NCBI RefSeq assembly: GCF_026151205.1
Contig: NC_087082.1
Location: 1,888,001 to 1,952,000 of the forward strand
Length of the DNA: 64,000 nucleotides
Source: Bolinopsis microptera
Taxonomy: Eukaryota > Ctenophora > Tentaculata > Lobata > Bolinopsidae
Reading direction: 5' to 3'
Below the pieces are notes generated by a model. It searched no databases. It was given only the letters and a program-made list of their open reading frames with translations, and was not told where the DNA came from. The number at the start of each line of letters is the position of its first letter. The stretch's first letter is position 1. The translations under genes and the position numbers were made by a program. Shown here in pieces: positions 10,039-20,869 of this stretch.

Positions 10039-10527
10039 CTGAAGTTATTTATTTGATGACATTTTTATTCCACTTACTTGATAACATAAATATGTTGTTT
10101 TAAAAAGTTAGCAAATATAAATATATATATATAGCAAGATGGCAATCTATTAAATAGGAGGAGGGAACTCATTAGCAAATGTAGGCACACCAACAAGTTT
10201 ATGCTGAAGAAATGCTTCTAGGAATATCTTATTTTAATTTTAGTTTTTGTTCTTGTATTTCATTTCCGTTTCGTTTCGTTTTATTTTGTTTTTGATTTAG
10301 TTTAGTTAAGATAATTACATTTATTATTTTTTAGCCAAAAAGATTAACAAAGTTGAATCGCTGGAACAAATGAGCTTAACAAATTAAATTTGTAAGCTTT
10401 ATGCACTAATGGCAACCGATAATTTTTTTTTGGAAAACAAATAGAATAATATATAACAATACAATTTACAACAATGTATATCGACCAGATTTGAAACAAC
10501 AATTAATTGAGTCCATGGGACTCATAA

Positions 10528-11104
10528 TTAGCTAAGCTTTGATACAAAGCATGCGAACTCAAAGTCGCTTTCACAACTTTTGTCAACTGAATTGACAGAA
10601 GATCTGGTTCCTCTTATACACAGGAGAACCAGCTTCCTGATAATAAATGATAATTTACATCTTAAAAAATTTACAACATCTGAATAATTTTGTTGCGTCT
10701 TATAAGCTATTTTCTCACACCATAACTGAAAAAATGTTCTCGCTTCTGGCCCGCTGCCACCCGTGACAGAGTACACCAGTGGACAGAAACTCCCATGTTC
10801 GACATTCAATATTCTCTCGTTGTATAACCTCCGCTTCTGAGTCTCAGCTCTCTCGTATATTTTTTCTGTTGATGATGAGAGATACGACTCAGAATTGGGA
10901 TTGAGAAACTTTATGTCGAAATAGGAGTTCTGTCCCGGACGATAGAATCCCCTGGCACGGACGTCAGGGTGGGCATTGTCTCCTGTTAGTGTGGTACTTG
11001 TTGAGAAAGTCTCCCCGTCTAAAGTCTGTAGGTGGGGCTCACATTCTACGTCTTTGCAAACAGTTGATAGTTGTTTGGCTATGAAATCCCTAAAATCCCT
11101 GAAA
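10528..11104 (-). pseudogene. C-terminal part of a retroelement-associated ORF
   Basis: About 190 codons are open. Recognisable pieces are DVECEPHLQTL, PDVRARGFYRPGQNSYFDIK, YNERILNVEHGSFCPLVYSV and RCKLSFIIRKLVLLCIRGTR. From memory, this arrangement recurs in uncharacterised multi-copy proteins of cnidarian and other invertebrate genomes, often near reverse transcriptases. The D(x)n..FDIK pattern suggests a PD-(D/E)XK nuclease-like fold, which is inference. The 5' part is cut off exactly at the terminal repeat of the MITE at 11105, whose TIR now supplies the first ~21 codons of the open frame. Probably a dead fragment. Confidence 0.5.
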
Positions 11105-11627
11105 TACCAGATCATATTACTGTATAATAACAGTATTCGAGGACGAGCAGGGAACCAGGGACATAGATGCATTACACCCAGGACAGGACATGGAGCTCTT
11201 TAGGAGGTTTTTCTGGAATAGGAAGTCTCTAGCATTCTCTAGTGAGGCGGTGGGTCCATTAATTTCGTCCATTAGACAGAAGAGTACCATGTCAGGAATT
11301 GGAATAGTTGTTGTTGTTGATGATGGCAACTGATAATACTTCACCAAAAACGAACGACTTATATACCACATTTTAATCGTAATCATTTATTTCATTGAGC
11401 AATCAATATTATTCGTAACTAATTATATCCGAGAGACCACATTTGAATCGTAATCAATAGTTTGATCCAGTAATTTACTACGCTACAATTAATTATGCTA
11501 GTCGTAACTAATTGCATCCAAGATACCATACATACCATTCACATGATCTGGTAACCAATCAACTATTCACAAACACCTGTTGCTTGATTCAGGGGATACT
11601 GTTATTATACAGTAATATGATCTGGTA
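11105..11627 (-). mobile_element. MITE with 31-bp inverted ends and Merlin-like transposase remnant
   Basis: Perfect 31-bp terminal inverted repeats: TACCAGATCATATTACTGTA.. at 11105-11135 and its complement at 11597-11627. Inside, on the minus strand (about 11140-11340), is a short open frame with LENARDFLFQKNLLK, CPGCNASM and LVPCSS, resembling the N-terminal zinc-ribbon region of Merlin (IS1016-like) transposases. No catalytic DDE region remains, so it is non-autonomous. No clear target duplication was seen; it interrupts the retroelement ORF at 10528-11104. Confidence 0.7.
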
Positions 11628-11706
11628 GACAGTGGTCCGCAGACAGTGGTCCGCAGACAGTGGTCCGCAGACAGTGGTCCGCAGACAGTGGTCCGCGGAC
11701 CAGTGG
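11628..11706. repeat. 14-bp minisatellite, about 5.5 copies
   Basis: Tandem unit GACAGTGGTCCGCA starting directly at the MITE's right end. Confidence 0.9.
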
Positions 11707-12465
11707 TCGGGCTATCTCGATACTGCCCAATGACCATGAGGACAATGACTTTAATTATAGGTATTAAGTTGTGGGCATGTATATTTCTTTTCTTTTTTTT
11801 TCTTTTTTTTAAATAATTAATTTATTGAATCTTGTGGCAACAAGTCTGTATATCTTAATCATGACACACCAACATTCATACCAGATTTCTGGAAATTCTT
11901 TAATTCCCGATAACGACATTAGTGGCTCTAAATTTCTTAGAAATTCTGAGGTTTTCTGTGCAGATTTAATTAGTCGATATTTTTTAAAGATAAAAACAAA
12001 GGGCATTATTTTATAAAGTTCTTAAATTATAGATAGTTTTGCTATGACGTGGTCGTCATTAATTTTTGATCGGGGAGATGTTAGGTAGGGGTATAGTAAA
12101 TTGAGGGTGAACTGGTTTGCAAATATCTCAGGTTTGCAATATCTCACGGCCTGTATTATAATAATTTATAAAATAGTTTTACTGAAAGACTGGTAGTCGG
12201 TCTAGACTGGTAGTTGGATTAGTTTTGAAGTCTTTATCAATTTAGCAAATATTTGGAGTCAGCGTAACAAGCTGAAAGTTGTAAGGTTTGTATGATTGAA
12301 ATGTCCCACGGCGTGAAGCTGTAGTTATTATTTTAAGCCGTTGTAAATTAGTAGTTATTTGGAATTGTGACGTTCCCGGTGGGAAAAGCAGTGGCTTAAA
12401 GATTGTTAAAGTTTCAAATTTATTAGAACTTATAGTTAAAAGAATACTTACAATTATTTTAACAG

Positions 12466-12696
12466 CATTGATTGTTGATTATTGTGTTGACGAACTAGCC
12501 GAGGTGTTACAAGAGTGCCATGAGAATCAACTCCCCCTTCAACTCCCCAAAGACCTGCCAACCAGCACTATACAAAAAGGGAAGCTCGCCTGCTGCTCGC
12601 TGCCTTTCGCCTTCTGCATTCACCTGTCTCCTATCATGGCCCGGGGTCTTGTTCTGCTGTGTCCGTTCTCTCTCCACATGTTACTCATTTCTATCA
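12466..12696 (+). CDS. Possible first coding exon with signal peptide
   Basis: After an acceptor-like TTTTAACAG the segment is open; an internal ATG near 12634 begins MARGLVLLCPFSLHMLLISII, a plausible signal peptide. It ends ATAG/GTTCGT, phase 1, a weak donor. Phase 1 would fit the CCP exon at 15616, so it may be the leader exon of that gene. The longer upstream frame (DYCVDELAEVLQECHENQ) is unexplained. Low confidence. Confidence 0.28.
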
Positions 12697-12845
12697 TAGG
12701 TTCGTAATTTAGATTAAGTTCTTGATCATGTTATTGTCATTGCTTGCATTCGTATCAAAGGCTGATGTTAAGATTAATTCGTACTTATGTCAATTTCCGT
12801 CGTATAATGCTTAATATGCTGTTAATATACATAATATCTCATCAG

Positions 12846-13720
12846 ATTCCTCGCACTACTAGTACTACCTGTTCCCGATAGATCCTTCCAGAATTAGGCT
12901 ATGGAGTTCCTTTCCTGAGGTAAAAATCTTACGTAAACCTTAATCCATCGTTCATAATCATAGCACTTTTCCACTTGTTAACGTTGACGATTGTAGTATT
13001 ATAGTTATTTCCTGTGTACTAATTATTAGTTCTAATAGTTATTAATTTCCAGGCAATATGACGGTGATACCCAGCCCACTTGCTCTGCCTGTCCTCACCT
13101 AAGCTCCACCAGTCGTATTGCTTCGTAAGTTTATTACGTCTTCATTAAGAGGTTCCTACGATAGATTTTCCCTTAATTTAACTTAATCAATCTGAATATT
13201 GTCACTACTTAAACGCTCCGTACTTATAATTATCTTACTTCAGATTGATTCCCCCCTCCTTCCTCGAGAACCGTTCGTCACTATGTTAGATCCTCGGGAT
13301 GACCATGCAAGATGGTTCAGTTCTAGTTGACATTCCACTATATGAAAAGACCAGATCGCCACTTTATATTCTTATTCCTTGGTTAGTAAATTATACTTAT
13401 AGTGATTCTAGTTCGTAAGTTATCTAGAAGTAGGAAATTAATACCTATATTCCGTATAATTAGTGTGGTCTATTAAATTTGTATTGATATATGATCTCTT
13501 CAGAAAGAGAGAGAACCGGAACAGCGACCTCGTGAATCATCTTATTTAATCGCTTCACCCTCGCCACATTCGCTACTACTTCAATTATTGGGGTAAATGG
13601 ACATTAAGACTAAGTTATGAGATATGAGAGTTAAATTAATATTGTAGTCCTATTTAACCCAATTATTTTACAACCCTTTATTAATTTGTTTTAATTGGTT
13701 ATCTTCCAGATATGAATTCA
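12846..13720 (+). ncRNA. Series of exon-like segments without coding capacity
   Basis: Five consecutive AG..GT-bounded segments occur on the plus strand: 12846-12919, 13053-13124, 13244-13381, 13504-13592 and one starting at 13710. Acceptors have pyrimidine tracts (CTTACTTCAG, ATCTTCCAG) and donors are good (GTAAGTTTA, GTTAGTAAA). All frames of the first segment hit stops, so spliced coding use is unlikely. It could be a spliced non-coding RNA, a decayed gene or chance. Confidence 0.25.
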
Positions 13721-13929
13721 CCTTAAATTCTGAAATCCATAATTACAATAGAAATTACTGTCCTAAAATTGTATCTGTACAAAGAGAGTTTGGGCTGGGA
13801 CTACTTCCCCGAGAGAGTCTCAAACCGGAGGTATTCCATAATATCGGAACCTGAATTTCCATACTCTAGTTAAAAGGAGCCCATTATACGTAGTTAAATT
13901 AATACCACCACAATTTAATGAAATATAAT

Positions 13930-15197
13930 AAATAAATAATCTCTAGAAGTCATGGAAAATTGGAGCATTAAATAGGCCGTTAAGTAAGTTGTCGTGCTGA
14001 AACCCGAGTACGCCTCTTAACAACCAGCACTCGTGGGCAGATAAGTATAATGAATAAATTGTGTAGAAATTAATAAATGTGACTGTGAGTGTGACATTAA
14101 TTGTGACATGTACATTTGCATTTGCAATTTGGGTACGTGGGCCCGCTCGATCCACGTGCGCGGCGCCCCCGCGCCCATTATGCTTACATCTTCAATTTCA
14201 ATTGCAGTGTGGTGCTTGCGAGGCGCGCGCGGCGGGTCGGGTACTCATGTACTTGATTATTGAGAGTACCCCATCTTATGAACGATAGATGAACTTAGAA
14301 TATATTTTGAAGTTTTTGAAGTATATTATATGTATTGATTATTCTGTGGAAAATAAAATTCTCTTTTTCTTAAATTCTCTTTTTCTTAATTCTTGTTCAT
14401 TGCAATATTACCGCCAGCGAGGAGCCGCAGCTGCGACTGCAAGCCGTGTTACCCACCTCCCTGTACTGTATTGTGATCAGCATAAGTTTAATCAAAGTAA
14501 TGTGTATCACTCGCTTCACTCGATCCGAAATTAAAGTATATGATCCTACAAGTACAACGCCAAGCTAGTAATTGAGTTTTATGAAAGCACTCTAGCCAGG
14601 CCAGAGTGCATGGAATTGGAAGTCAGTGGATTCTCTTTACCTAATTTTACCTCATCCCATTAAGGAACGCGCGCGGGGTAAAAAAAACCTAGCCAGAGTG
14701 GAAGTCGGCGCCCTCATTAAATTTTTGGAGAAAATCGCTCGCGCTCGCCAAAATTTGTTGGACCAGACGATGTCCTAGCCTGGCAGCTCATTGCGCGGCG
14801 CGTCGCAACGAGCTTCGTTGTTCGTCGACGTGCGACGAGCAACGAGAAAAATTGTGTGGCGCGTCGGGTGGCACATCTTAACGGGTGATACGAGTATGAA
14901 TTTCGATCGCTGACGTACAGCGAGCAGCACAGCTGCGAGTGGCGTCAGCTAGTAGGATTTCATCCTACAAGGCACATCGCGTTCACCTAGCTAACCAGGT
15001 CATTTCCGCCTCCGGCGGTCGCGCGTTACTGCAAGCGAGAGGGCTATAGTTAGCGCAACACATCGCGCCACAAGCCAAATATTTATCAACATCTTGACTA
15101 GCTACGCGTTTCTTTTCCGCATGCGCGCGCTCGAGCACGTGGATCGAGCCGGCCGGCCGGCTCGATCCACGTGCTCGAGCGCGCGCATGCGGAAAAG
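13930..15197. mobile_element. GC-rich inserted block ending in a palindrome
   Basis: Base composition rises sharply (many CGCG, GCGCGC) compared with both sides. The block contains GCTCGATCCACGTGC at about 14142, which recurs inside the palindrome at 15112-15197, and a CpG-rich stretch at 14760-14900. Its right end truncates a CCP exon copy. No protein is recognised. Probably a non-autonomous transposon; the left edge is uncertain. Confidence 0.4.
15112..15197. repeat. Perfect 86-bp palindrome
   Basis: The sequence equals its own reverse complement with no spacer; the centre is GCCGGCC|GGCCGGC. Arms contain GCATGCGCGCGCTCGAGCAC. It would extrude as a hairpin with 43-bp arms. It sits exactly at the break of the CCP exon copy. 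Confidence 0.95.
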
Positions 15198-15296
15198 GAG
15201 CTGTCATGTAAGAGGGGTTCCTACTAAAAGGCATCAACCCTATCACCTGTACCGAGGGCACCACCTTCTCCACAACTCCTAGTTGTGTAGAATTAG
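15198..15296 (+). pseudogene. Broken CCP/sushi exon copy
   Basis: It closely matches the 3' half of the intact CCP exon at 15616-15807 (shared GGGCACCACCTTCTCC and TGTGTAGAATTAG/GTGAG) and keeps the donor. It lacks the 5' half, has small deletions and an in-frame stop. The palindrome-bearing insertion removed its start. Confidence 0.75.
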
Positions 15297-15615
15297 GTGA
15301 GTTTTCAGTACTGTAGATTATAATTTCAAAACTGTTAATTCACATCAAGTGGAGCACTGATGCCTATACGATAATAAAGGCGATAAAGGGTCTACATGCT
15401 AGTGCTACAGATATGAAATTGGTAATTCTCATCCATAAAATCTATTAAAGTATTAAGATGTTATATCGTATAACTCGTGCTGAACTTCACATTAAGAAAA
15501 TTATTTGCGTAGTAAATAAGTATACTTTAACACCAAGTTTATTTTGAAGATTTTAAATTCTAAATCGAAATCTTATTTCAACTTTTTCAAATCCACTTAG
15601 ACAAAATTTCCTCAG

Positions 15616-15807
15616 AAAAACTACAGTGCACTGGTCTGGGTCCAGGCTGGAATCAGCTCACAACAGACACAATATACCCGGTAGAGGCAGGAACAGAGCT
15701 GACAGTGTCATGTGAAGAAGGGTTCCTACTGATAGGCAGCATCACTATCACCTGTACTGAGGGCACCACCTTCTCCAGTGCCACAACTCCAACTTGTGTA
15801 GAATTAG
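15616..15807 (+). CDS. CCP (sushi) domain exon
   Basis: 192 nt, acceptor TTTCCTCAG, donor GAATTAG/GTGAGTTT, phase 1 to 1, the usual symmetric exon of shuffled extracellular modules. It codes one complement-control-protein module with four cysteines: LQCTGLGPGW, TVSCEEGF, TITCTEG and TPTCVEL, plus the tryptophan-containing strand. CCP modules occur in secreted or membrane adhesion, complement and recognition proteins. Only this intact copy is seen; a broken copy lies 320 bp upstream. The rest of the host gene is either the weak flanking exons noted here or has been lost. Confidence 0.7.
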
Positions 15808-16726
15808 GTGAGTTTTCAGTCCTCAGGATATAATCTGAGTCCAGATGGCCAGTTGATAGATCTTTTCAATTTGTCGAAACAGAAAATAGTGGGAAAGGAA
15901 AAACATAAAACAAATTTAATGTCACTTAACAAAGATATCTATAGCTATAAGATTATAAAGGAAGATCAACGAGAGTATAAAAGATCATTTAAAAGATACT
16001 TTTGGAGTCAACCATTTAGATGATAAACGTCCGAGATATGGAAACTCAAATTGTTTTCTCTCAATGCACTTAAAAGTTTATAATAGAAGTCAAGTTTCAC
16101 TAAACGAAAATTCTATAAAACAAGATGCGAAAGAAGATTTGTAAACACTCTTCAACAATTTAGATCTAATCCTTCCCAATGGAGAATCGTTTTCACTTAA
16201 AGTAAAAGATCTTCTTTGATAATCTGTTACAGGTAGCAAGTTTCACGACCTATTGTGTAATGTGTAATCTATATTAGGTGTGTTCGGCTGTTTATAAGGT
16301 CTTCCATCGCGTGTCGTAAGCATGACACGTTTATACCTTCTGCCTATATCTTAAAAACCTGTGCTGTGCGGCAGCCTAAACTAAGATTCTTCCTTTAGTC
16401 TCCTTGTTTGAGGAGCATCTGCTATCATATGGAGATATGGAGGTTGTGTCTGTCTGTGTAGCTGTAAACGTCTAATAGGGTCCCTTTGCAGTGCAGGGAT
16501 CATAACTACGCACATCATTACGCACAAAATTTTGAGATAAGCTACTGACTGATAAGCGATACTTATGCGAGAAAATACGGAAAATATGCAGAAAATGCCA
16601 TATTGTTGGAAAATATGCCGTTATTGGCATTTCGTTTAGACTGGTAATGGTTCAGATTTTGATATGGTTAATTTCTCAACTTATATCTCTCAATGTTCAT
16701 CTTGGTAAATAAATGTTCGTTCGCAG
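15808..16726 (+). other. Intron or intergenic, no gene seen
   Basis: AT-rich DNA with no convincing coding segment on either strand. Confidence 0.5.
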
Positions 16727-16761
16727 ACACAACTAATCCAAGTGTCGACGGTATGGGCTGA
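16727..16761 (+). CDS. Possible last exon of the CCP gene
   Basis: After GTTCGTTCGCAG the phase-1 continuation of the CCP exon reads DTTNPSVDGMG and stops (TGA 16759-16761). The frame fits but the segment is very short and the acceptor is weak. Confidence 0.25.
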
Positions 16762-17157
16762 AATGGTGTAGACTAAGGTTTGGCCAGTCAATTAATTGAA
16801 ATATAACAATAGTGACGCGACGACGGAGGTTTTCGGATTATATTCTATGTGAGTTATAGTATGTGGTGCCCTTAGTAGATTTTAGACTGTTGGCCAACAT
16901 TACGTAGTAGGTTAAGTAGGTTACATTCATATACGTCATCAAACTTTCGTGGGAAAGCAGAAACTACTCGATCAAATCACGAATGAAAGAATTTGTCACG
17001 TTTCGCACGTGGAAACTTTGGGTGGACGTTACGTGCGCATCCAACATTGCAGAATTATTGTAAATTGTGGTATGCGTGTACTTTATATATAATTTGAAAA
17101 GCATGTGAAGTTTTAAAATATTTTTAGCAGTCTTTGTGAAGTTGGGTCGGGCTTCTT

Positions 17158-19386
17158 TTAAACTGTTTGGTCTTTGTACACCTGTAACATTTCCATGGCA
17201 TTAGGAAACAGCCTCAAGTCTTGACTCCTTGCTCGCTCAAAGATGGGTCTGTAAGACGGCCAGGAAGCAACCGCCAACCCGTCTGCTGCTGTTTTTGAGT
17301 GCACTCCCGAGTACAGCTTGACACCATCTTCCTCCACAATGCTGGTGATCTCCCCCAGATTCCAAACATCTCCAGTAGAGTCACCGAACGCGTAGACCCC
17401 CTGCTTAAACAAAATGCTAGATCCCATTCCGATCATATCATCCGTTGCCATGACATTAATCGCCACTAGGTTGTAAGGCTGAACTCTGCAGCTTGGGTCA
17501 GGATCCTCCCAATCCACTGTGTATTTCAGGGAGTTCTTGTCAAAGCTGGCCACCCTAGCTGGGAAGAACTGCCAGGCAGCGTAGTGAGCGATAACAGAGT
17601 CCCCTACCATAGGAACCGATGCTCGTAGGGAACTTTTACCTTCGGTACCTTCTTCTCTGGACGAGTCTAGTGCCTCCACTTTAATCCTCTGAATAGTTTC
17701 TGTAAGAGCTGTATCCTTCAATATCTTGCAGATCTGTTCGATGGATTCCGTGTATTTATCGGAATCATCAGCTGTGAAAATGTACGGTTCTTTATCAGTC
17801 GGGAGTACCATGCCCACGCTACTCCTCATCCAGTCGTTTCTATCTCCAGTTAGTCCGCTTCCAACCTCCAGCACTATAGCATCTTTATTTAGAGAACGCA
17901 GTGCAAAGTTAGCCTCCATCTGGCAGTTCTGACTGTTTGTATACTCTTTTGAGACACACATCACTACGGTGGCGGAGTCCTTTAGTCCATCAGCGATCTG
18001 TCCGAACATCCCAGAGTCATCCACACTGTTCAACTGCTCGATGTCCAGCCAAACTCTCTCACCAATCCTTTCTTCGATATCTGCTTTTATTTTCCTAGGA
18101 TCGGAGAACTCATGGCCAACATAGCTCCTCAGTTGTCCTGCTTCGAATGAAGACTTAGAGTTACTCCAACAGTAGGAAAGGAACACTCTAGGAGGAGAAA
18201 CATTGGTGGTGACTGCTGCACTTTTACCACTAAAATCAGAGATAACCAGTTTCTCCAAGTTGCTCTGAAGCTCACTGGCCTTCTCGTCGTATACATCCTC
18301 GCTCCCGAACTGTATGTACAGCTGGCCCGCCAGCAGCATACCTGCTGTAGTGTTTAACCAGTTCGAGCTTCTCCCGATCACAACAGGGATTACAGTCTTA
18401 CCCAGTGTTTTCTTTGCGTACAGCAGCTCAGACATTGCCTGAGGGTTATCAATAAAACTGTCACTGAGACACACTAGGTACACGGAACAGTTTTTTATTT
18501 GTCCGACTATCTGCTGTATGTCCCTGGAAGAGGCTCCTTCACTCGACTCTGCTACATTGAACTTGTCTTTCACCTGTCGCATTATCTTTTGCACAGATGA
18601 GCTGTCTTGGTGCACTTTCGATACGAAAATATCACACGCAGCCAGGTCAATACGACTGTTGGCGCTATCTGGAGATGAATCGACGCAGTTAAACACGTTG
18701 GGAAGAGTTCTCAGTTGGGTCAGGGTAAGACCCTCAAATGTGACTGTGTATCCTGCGTAGTTATCACTAGAGACTTGGGGGTCTGATTTATCCACATGTC
18801 TCCCATTGTACACCGTTTCTCCCTCTTGGTTTTTCGTTATACTAGTAATTCTTCCCATGTGCCAGCGGTCTGAGATCTGACCAAGATCTGCTATTTCCTT
18901 CTTTTTCTCCTCGGTCAGGTTCCTTCCCGAGTTGTCACACACTGTTCCATCGTCATTGTGCCCACAGAAAAAGAGACCCTGCTGAAAGAGGACCTTGGTT
19001 CCTACTCCGATAGTAGCAGGATCCGGCACTTTATCCACACACAGATTCTTGTAACTGGCAGCTTCAGCAGACCAGTCCCCGTCAGTCCACTTGATCATGT
19101 AGGTCAGGTCGTCTGGCAGCCAGTCTTTTATAGTGGCAGTGAACCACCCGTATCCCCACCAGTAGACAAACGCGGAGTCTCCTATTTTGGGAGTGTTATC
19201 TCCACTTATAAGTGCAGAGGCAGAAGGAGCTGATGTTGCACTGTTAGTTAGTATTTGTGTTAGTAAAGGGAATGAGGTGTCAGTCTGGCTGCTGAACTCT
19301 ATGCCAGCCAGACTTCCTTGAAAACCATACCTCTCTCTCAACACGTTCTCCAAATCTTTCACAATTGTTTCTCTCTCACAAGCCAT
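17158..19386 (-). CDS. Double-TIR protein flanked by two Tudor-like modules
   Basis: Single-exon 742-aa protein. Layout: residues 66-110 a Tudor/SH3-like barrel (GDSAFVYWWGYGWFTATIKDW); 128-235 a conserved extension (VLFQQGLFFCG, MGRITSI, YNGRHVDK, LRTLPNVF); 250-380 TIR-like domain 1 (CDIFVSK, CSVYLVCLSDSF, E320); 398-557 TIR domain 2 (RVFLSYCWS, VWLDIEQL, VVMCVSKEYTNSQNCQME with E491); 592-645 second barrel (GDSVIAHYAAWQFFPARV); 656-737 second extension (ILFKQGVYAFG, LGEITSI, YSGVHSK, LRLFPNAM). The two barrel-extension units are clearly homologous, so the protein is a module duplication around a TIR pair. TIR domains act in innate signalling or as NAD+ hydrolases; both keep a Glu at the position of the catalytic residue of the SARM1-type S/C..E motif. 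Cytoplasmic, no signal peptide or membrane helix. A TATA-like box lies about 62 bp upstream of the ATG. Confidence 0.92.
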   Translation of the reverse strand: MACERETIVKDLENVLRERYGFQGSLAGIEFSSQTDTSFPLLTQILTNSATSAPSASALISGDNTPKIGDSAFVYWWGYGWFTATIKDWLPDDLTYMIKWTDGDWSAEAASYKNLCVDKVPDPATIGVGTKVLFQQGLFFCGHNDDGTVCDNSGRNLTEEKKKEIADLGQISDRWHMGRITSITKNQEGETVYNGRHVDKSDPQVSSDNYAGYTVTFEGLTLTQLRTLPNVFNCVDSSPDSANSRIDLAACDIFVSKVHQDSSSVQKIMRQVKDKFNVAESSEGASSRDIQQIVGQIKNCSVYLVCLSDSFIDNPQAMSELLYAKKTLGKTVIPVVIGRSSNWLNTTAGMLLAGQLYIQFGSEDVYDEKASELQSNLEKLVISDFSGKSAAVTTNVSPPRVFLSYCWSNSKSSFEAGQLRSYVGHEFSDPRKIKADIEERIGERVWLDIEQLNSVDDSGMFGQIADGLKDSATVVMCVSKEYTNSQNCQMEANFALRSLNKDAIVLEVGSGLTGDRNDWMRSSVGMVLPTDKEPYIFTADDSDKYTESIEQICKILKDTALTETIQRIKVEALDSSREEGTEGKSSLRASVPMVGDSVIAHYAAWQFFPARVASFDKNSLKYTVDWEDPDPSCRVQPYNLVAINVMATDDMIGMGSSILFKQGVYAFGDSTGDVWNLGEITSIVEEDGVKLYSGVHSKTAADGLAVASWPSYRPIFERARSQDLRLFPNAMEMLQVYKDQTV

Positions 19387-19447
19387 CTTTCAGTTAAAAT
19401 GGTAAAGGTTTAGATTTAAAGCGTTATACTAATATTTTGCAAGGATC

Positions 19448-19457
19448 TTTATATAAA
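19448..19457 (-). promoter_or_regulatory. TATA-like box of the TIR gene
   Basis: TTTATATAAA read on the minus strand, about 62 bp upstream of the start codon at 19386. Confidence 0.4.
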
Positions 19458-20560
19458 TTCAAATATCTAAATGAAAATATGTGCGCACTTTGGTAATACC
19501 GAAGCAATTACCTCAGGTCAGCTCAAAGGAACGGCAAACTAACTTCACAATCATAATGGAAATAAATGGAGTTTAGGATCACTGAAAACTTGCAAGCAAA
19601 GTTTATAAATGACATGTCTCTATGTGTTGATAAAACTGCATCATTTTTGTAAACTACTGAATACTTGATACATTATTTGAAACATGATACGATGTACATT
19701 CAAATGTGATAATGAGCGAAAACTAAATCGATTTGAAAGGAAATACGCAGCTGTAAGTGGAATAGAAAATGAGCGGTGATGAAATACTAAATGCTTCGGA
19801 TAAGCAAATTGTGTATTATCATTGTATTTTAGTCTATAAATAACATCAGCTGTGCACGAATTTCCAACACACGTGACTTAAACTAATTATTTTGCGTTGA
19901 AATATCTTTATCAGGTAACATTTAGATTTGGCATCGTTACAACTACAGCTAACGTGTGTTAACTGTTTAAATTTATAACGATATAATGATGACATCAATC
20001 ATGTTTTGATTTGTGGTCGTGTACGATAACACGATCATCATTTATTTTTTTGTGAAAAGACATTTGTCAACAAAAAACAAGAAATTTGTTAAGGCTATTA
20101 TAGCTAGACTAGTGTAAGCCGTGCCTACGGCCGGGCCTTCACTATCGCAGTTGAAATGCAAAAGTATAAACCCGCCTATAATATTCGAAAAGACGCATTA
20201 CATTTTCGTAGACGCATTACATTTTCGTAGTTAAAACGGTGCGAAAGTATGAACTCGCTCATTCCAAACATACGTATATGAGCATATATCATACCACAAT
20301 TTAATTCTGATCAGTGCGCAGGCGACTAGATATTTTATTATTCAGCTATCACATGTTTCTTACAAATCACACAATGCTGATTAGTAAGGCATTCATAATT
20401 TTAGTGGAGAAGTTTTACCAAACAATATACTACTCTTATTGAAGAAGTTAGTAATGATTAAATACCTTTATAGCTTTATGATCTAATGCCATCATGGTTG
20501 ACGTATGTTACTCGTCTAAATTTCTTCGAAGTAGCGCGCAGACCATTAACAATGGTCAAC
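19458..20560. other. Intergenic, no gene seen
   Basis: AT-rich spacer. A short direct repeat (GACGCATTACATTTTCGTAG, twice, near 20190-20230) is the only structure noticed. Confidence 0.5.
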
Positions 20561-20869
20561 GGGGGGCCAATGAGTATTTTTTTGTGAAACTTGATTTCGA
20601 GATAGCAGTTGACCAACAAACTAGGACCAGTGACCAAACTTTTGAGGGGGTCCCGGACCCCAACCGCCAAACGGTGCGCGCAGGGCAGCCACGCCCATAT
20701 TTGGTCCAAATTAGGCCCAATTTAGCCAAATAGCTTTAACATGCCAAAAACCCAGGTTTGTGGTGCTCTACTTGTAGCTAGTGGTCTCTTGAACTTGTAT
20801 ATGAAATTTCATCAAGATTGGACAAAAAATGACTGAGTTATGAGCCAAAAACCATATGCCCATATTTGG
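20561..20869 (+). repeat. Dispersed repeat R1, copy A (left part)
   Basis: About 310 bp that recurs in inverted orientation at 30178-30588 (shared AGATAGCAGTTGACCAACAA, AAAAATGACTGAGTTATGAG). The copy is interrupted by the RTE-like LINE and resumes at 24034 (GGGCATACGCACCAAATTTG). Confidence 0.85.

Noticed and set aside
14983-15282. Open frames on both strands over the palindrome
   Set aside because: A palindrome gives mirrored open frames; no domain seen.
15808-16023. 71-codon plus-strand frame after the CCP exon
   Set aside because: It starts directly at a good donor site and has intron-like composition.
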